From positions 1-9,199 of the forward strand of contig RFSL01000029.1 of NCBI GenBank assembly GCA_009923965.1: a stretch of DNA of 9,199 nucleotides, in the 5' to 3' direction. Below are positions 6,809-9,199 of the stretch, in pieces. Made by a program: the position numbers and the translations under genes. The notes beneath the pieces were generated by a model, which was given only the letters and a program-made list of their open reading frames with translations, was not told the origin of the DNA and searched no databases. Source of the stretch: Flavobacteriia bacterium. Lineage in GTDB: Bacteria; Bacteroidota; Bacteroidia; Flavobacteriales_D; Crocinitomicaceae. Positions within the stretch are counted from its first letter, which is position 1; each line of letters starts with the position of its first letter.

Positions 6809-9037
6809 TTACTTTTTAGTTTTTGCAATGGCATAACGGATTCCGACATAAATATTTATTCCAGTTATAGGCATGAATATATTTGTTGCATCAAATTTAC
6901 TGCCAAATGGATTAGCTGCATCAATTATCGGGTTTTTTTGTACGGAATTTGTTAAGTTCTCCCCACCAATGTAAAAATCAAATTTTTTATAAACATGCGT
7001 TATTTGTGCATTTATCATCGGATACATTCTACTTTTCATGTCAGAAATTAAGAGTGTGTCATTCGTCATATCTCTTTGAATTGGCAAACGAGAAGGGCTA
7101 AATATAGAACAGGTAAAATCATATTCCCAGCGTTTATTACGACTGCGGTAAGCTAAATTAACAAATCCCCTGTGCCTTGGGATCATTACTTGTTGGCGCA
7201 TTTCATTCCCATATTTTGACTCAACATCTAAAAATTTATAAGCCAAACGAATATCAAGATTTTTAATCGGTGAGAAACTAAATTCTGTTTGAAAGCTATT
7301 AGAAAAAGAGCTGTTTTTTATATTTGAAAAAACAACAGTATTAACGGTTTCATCACGGTCTATAATTAGTTGATTCTCAAAGCGCGTATGATAAAAATCA
7401 AGAGATATGGTTGCTTTACGCTCAAAAATTTTCATTTCGTGGACAAGTGATCCGCCGATATTCCAAGAAATTTCAGGTTTTGTCTCGCTTGGGGCGATCC
7501 ATTGCTTTGAACTTGCAAGTAGTGAAACATTGTCTATAATAAAGTTTGGAACTCGCCATCCTTTTCCTGCAGTAAAACGTAGATCCGTCATTTCTGATAA
7601 AAGATATTTTAAATGAACCCGAGGAGAAAATTGTCCTCCAAAAATACTGTGATAGTCATACCGACTTCCAAAAACCCCTGTTAACCTTCTGCCTGTATAA
7701 GTGTATTCTGCAAAGATTCCCGGTACAAGTTCCATGCGCTTTTGTGAAAGAGTATCTGCCTGCTGTGAAATATCTATGGCAACAAAGCTTGTTCCAATTT
7801 TAATAGTATGATCGCTTGTTCCAATAATATCATCATAAATCACGTTGATATATCCTCTTTTTTCTAAACCAGAAAAAGTCTTAAGTCCAAAAAAACCATC
7901 GATTTCTTGGTGTTTTATGTTGTAGACAATTCCAAGAGATTGCATAGGGCGTTTTCCAAAAAAACCTGTTTTGCCGTAAACATCTATATGTTTAGAATTA
8001 ATTAAAACACCATAATTTATCGTGTCTACTTGATTTTCTTCATTGCGAAAAAAGGAAGTTTGTCCTCCCACTTTTCGGTCCCTGTAAAAATTTATACCGA
8101 ATTGCGCCTCCATTTTTTTCCCTTTGTATGCCCAACGATTCATAAATGCGGTATTATCGCCTGTTGGCAAATCGCGAAAAGCATCTTTATTGCGATCAAT
8201 ATTACCATAAGTACTTGAAACATGTCCTAAAAAGCCCGTGCTCCATTTGGGATTTAGAATTATCCCTTTATTGAAATTAAATTCCGATCTACCGAAAATA
8301 TTTTGATAAACATTCAAGTAGATTTTTTCCATTTCATCGGGTTTCTTTAACTCTAAATTCACAAGGCCGGCCATAGATTCATAACCGTTTACAACATTCC
8401 CAGTACCTTTTGTGATTTGTATGGATTCTATCCATGTTCCTGACAAAGACGAGAGACCAAACGCGCTTTCCAAGCCTCTTAAATAAGGAATGTTTTCCAT
8501 TTGTATTTGTGTGTAAACACCATCTAAACCCATCATTTGAATTTTTTTAGCACCAGAAACGGCATCGGTGATGTTTACATCTACACTTGCATTTGTCTCA
8601 AAGGATTCCGATAAATTACAACAGGCTGCTTTTCTTAATTCTATGGCAGTTAATTCTTCAACATGCAAAGTTTTTAGACGTGAGATAGAATGCCCATTTT
8701 TGCGGTATTCTATAAGTATTTCAGGTAATAATTTGTCTGAATAAAGAATAACATTTAGAGCTGTAAAACGATCTTTTTTACTTACAATGAGTGTGTCTGG
8801 GTTGTACCCAAAGGCCGAAATAACCAAGGTGTCTGGTAATTCTTTTGGTAAAACAAGCTCAAAGGTTCCGTCTTCGCGACTTACAGCCCCTGTTTTAGCT
8901 TGTAAAAGCTTGATTTTTGCGCCGTAAATTGTTTTTTTTTGACTTCCATCAGCTCCCTGAATGAGGCCTTTAATTTGTGCATTGACGATATTTGTAATAC
9001 AACAAAAGGATAAAATAATTAGATAATAAGTTTTCAT
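6809..9037 (-). CDS. TonB-dependent outer-membrane receptor, probably metal-related
   Basis: This 742-residue protein starts with a signal peptide (residues 1-20, ending in Ala before Gln21). Residues about 22-100 form a carboxypeptidase-regulatory-like beta domain with the GAKIKLLQAKTGAVSREDGTF pattern typical of Bacteroidota receptors. A TonB-box-like segment LPEILIEY follows at 104-111. The plug spans about 125-232 and includes SESFETN, IQMMGLDG, WIESIQITKGTG and the GYESMAGLVNLEL end. The rest is the beta-barrel, finishing with INIYVGIRYAI. A vicinal Cys139-Cys140 pair lies at the start of the plug; only one other Cys remains in the mature protein. Cysteines are rare in such receptors, so a soft-metal role is plausible. 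The HMA-like gene follows after 25 bases, and a small gene resembling HYC_CC_PP precedes it by 45 bases. Substrate is inferred from these neighbours, not demonstrated. Confidence 0.92.
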   Translation of the reverse strand: MKTYYLIILSFCCITNIVNAQIKGLIQGADGSQKKTIYGAKIKLLQAKTGAVSREDGTFELVLPKELPDTLVISAFGYNPDTLIVSKKDRFTALNVILYSDKLLPEILIEYRKNGHSISRLKTLHVEELTAIELRKAACCNLSESFETNASVDVNITDAVSGAKKIQMMGLDGVYTQIQMENIPYLRGLESAFGLSSLSGTWIESIQITKGTGNVVNGYESMAGLVNLELKKPDEMEKIYLNVYQNIFGRSEFNFNKGIILNPKWSTGFLGHVSSTYGNIDRNKDAFRDLPTGDNTAFMNRWAYKGKKMEAQFGINFYRDRKVGGQTSFFRNEENQVDTINYGVLINSKHIDVYGKTGFFGKRPMQSLGIVYNIKHQEIDGFFGLKTFSGLEKRGYINVIYDDIIGTSDHTIKIGTSFVAIDISQQADTLSQKRMELVPGIFAEYTYTGRRLTGVFGSRYDYHSIFGGQFSPRVHLKYLLSEMTDLRFTAGKGWRVPNFIIDNVSLLASSKQWIAPSETKPEISWNIGGSLVHEMKIFERKATISLDFYHTRFENQLIIDRDETVNTVVFSNIKNSSFSNSFQTEFSFSPIKNLDIRLAYKFLDVESKYGNEMRQQVMIPRHRGFVNLAYRSRNKRWEYDFTCSIFSPSRLPIQRDMTNDTLLISDMKSRMYPMINAQITHVYKKFDFYIGGENLTNSVQKNPIIDAANPFGSKFDATNIFMPITGINIYVGIRYAIAKTKK

Positions 9038-9082
9038 AAATTAGCATTTAAAAATTGAACAAAAAGATTCTTGTCCTAATTT

Positions 9083-9199
9083 TTAAATACGGAAAACTTG
9101 GTTTTGAATTAGAATTGTTTTTCTAGATTTCGGTGGAGGGTCTTTCCAGTTGTTAATACATAACTGGATTTCAGCTAATAAGACATTTTTAGAATGGTA
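9083..9199 (-). CDS. C-terminal end of a small protein resembling the HYC_CC_PP family, cut by the window edge
   Basis: The minus strand is open from the right edge to a TAA at 9083-9085, giving the last 38 residues of a protein. The tail has a Trp-Lys-Asp-Pro-Pro-Pro stretch and ends in ILIQNQVFRI. This recalls the C-terminal end of HYC_CC_PP proteins, small exported Bacteroidota proteins named for HYC, CC and PP motifs, which commonly finish with a proline pair, a short spacer and a hydrophobic Gln-x-Phe-x-Ile ending. The HYC and CC motifs would lie beyond the edge and cannot be checked. The gene ends 45 bases before the receptor ATG, on the same strand, and no promoter motif is seen in that gap, so it is probably the first visible gene of the metal-related run. 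The open frame is short, and both gene and family are moderate-confidence calls. Confidence 0.5.
   Translation of the reverse strand, partial: YHSKNVLLAEIQLCINNWKDPPPKSRKTILIQNQVFRI

Noticed and set aside
7407..8218. Plus-strand open frames at 7407-7616 and 8030-8218
   Set aside because: Both are antisense to the beta-barrel of the TonB-dependent receptor, which is continuous and well supported.

Overview
The window is AT-rich chromosomal DNA from a member of the Bacteroidota, most likely a Flavobacteriales-type bacterium. This rests on three observations. The outer-membrane receptor carries an N-terminal carboxypeptidase-regulatory-like domain. The recombination nuclease is of the Bacteroidota AddB-like type, without a Walker A motif. 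Upstream regions carry the phylum's TAnnTTTG -7 promoter element instead of -35/-10 boxes, with little Shine-Dalgarno signal. Genus-level placement is not possible from the sequence alone. The window is densely coding: no gene-free stretch exceeds about 120 bases, and no RNA gene, IS element, CRISPR array or phage gene was seen.

Layout from left to right. (1) The 5' end of a LysE/RhtB-type exporter gene runs off the left edge on the minus strand. (2) Divergent from it is a small acidic gene of unknown function with a good Bacteroidota promoter. (3) Convergent to that is a minus-strand run transcribed as hutI (imidazolonepropionase, histidine degradation), then a secreted TraB/GumN-fold protein, then a large AddB-like PD-(D/E)XK nuclease. 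The gaps are only 29 and 41 bases, but the middle gene has its own -7 element, so it may not depend fully on hutI transcription. (4) A YraN/UPF0102 putative nuclease lies on the plus strand, divergent from hutI, with a probable intrinsic terminator at its stop codon. (5) The right-hand minus-strand run is a metal-related gene set: the C-terminal end of a small protein resembling the HYC_CC_PP family (cut by the right edge), a TonB-dependent receptor with a vicinal Cys pair in its plug, and an exported HMA-like protein with CxxC and CC motifs.

The right-hand set is the most coherent biological unit. A receptor, a periplasmic metallochaperone-like protein and a small Cys-containing partner together suggest envelope handling of a soft metal such as copper; the metal is inferred, not shown. 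Other points worth a look are the incomplete iron-sulfur cysteine set of the AddB-like nuclease, two copies of the GC-only octamer GGCCGGCC in AT-rich DNA, and a shared AAAGATAGTA element just upstream of two minus-strand genes.
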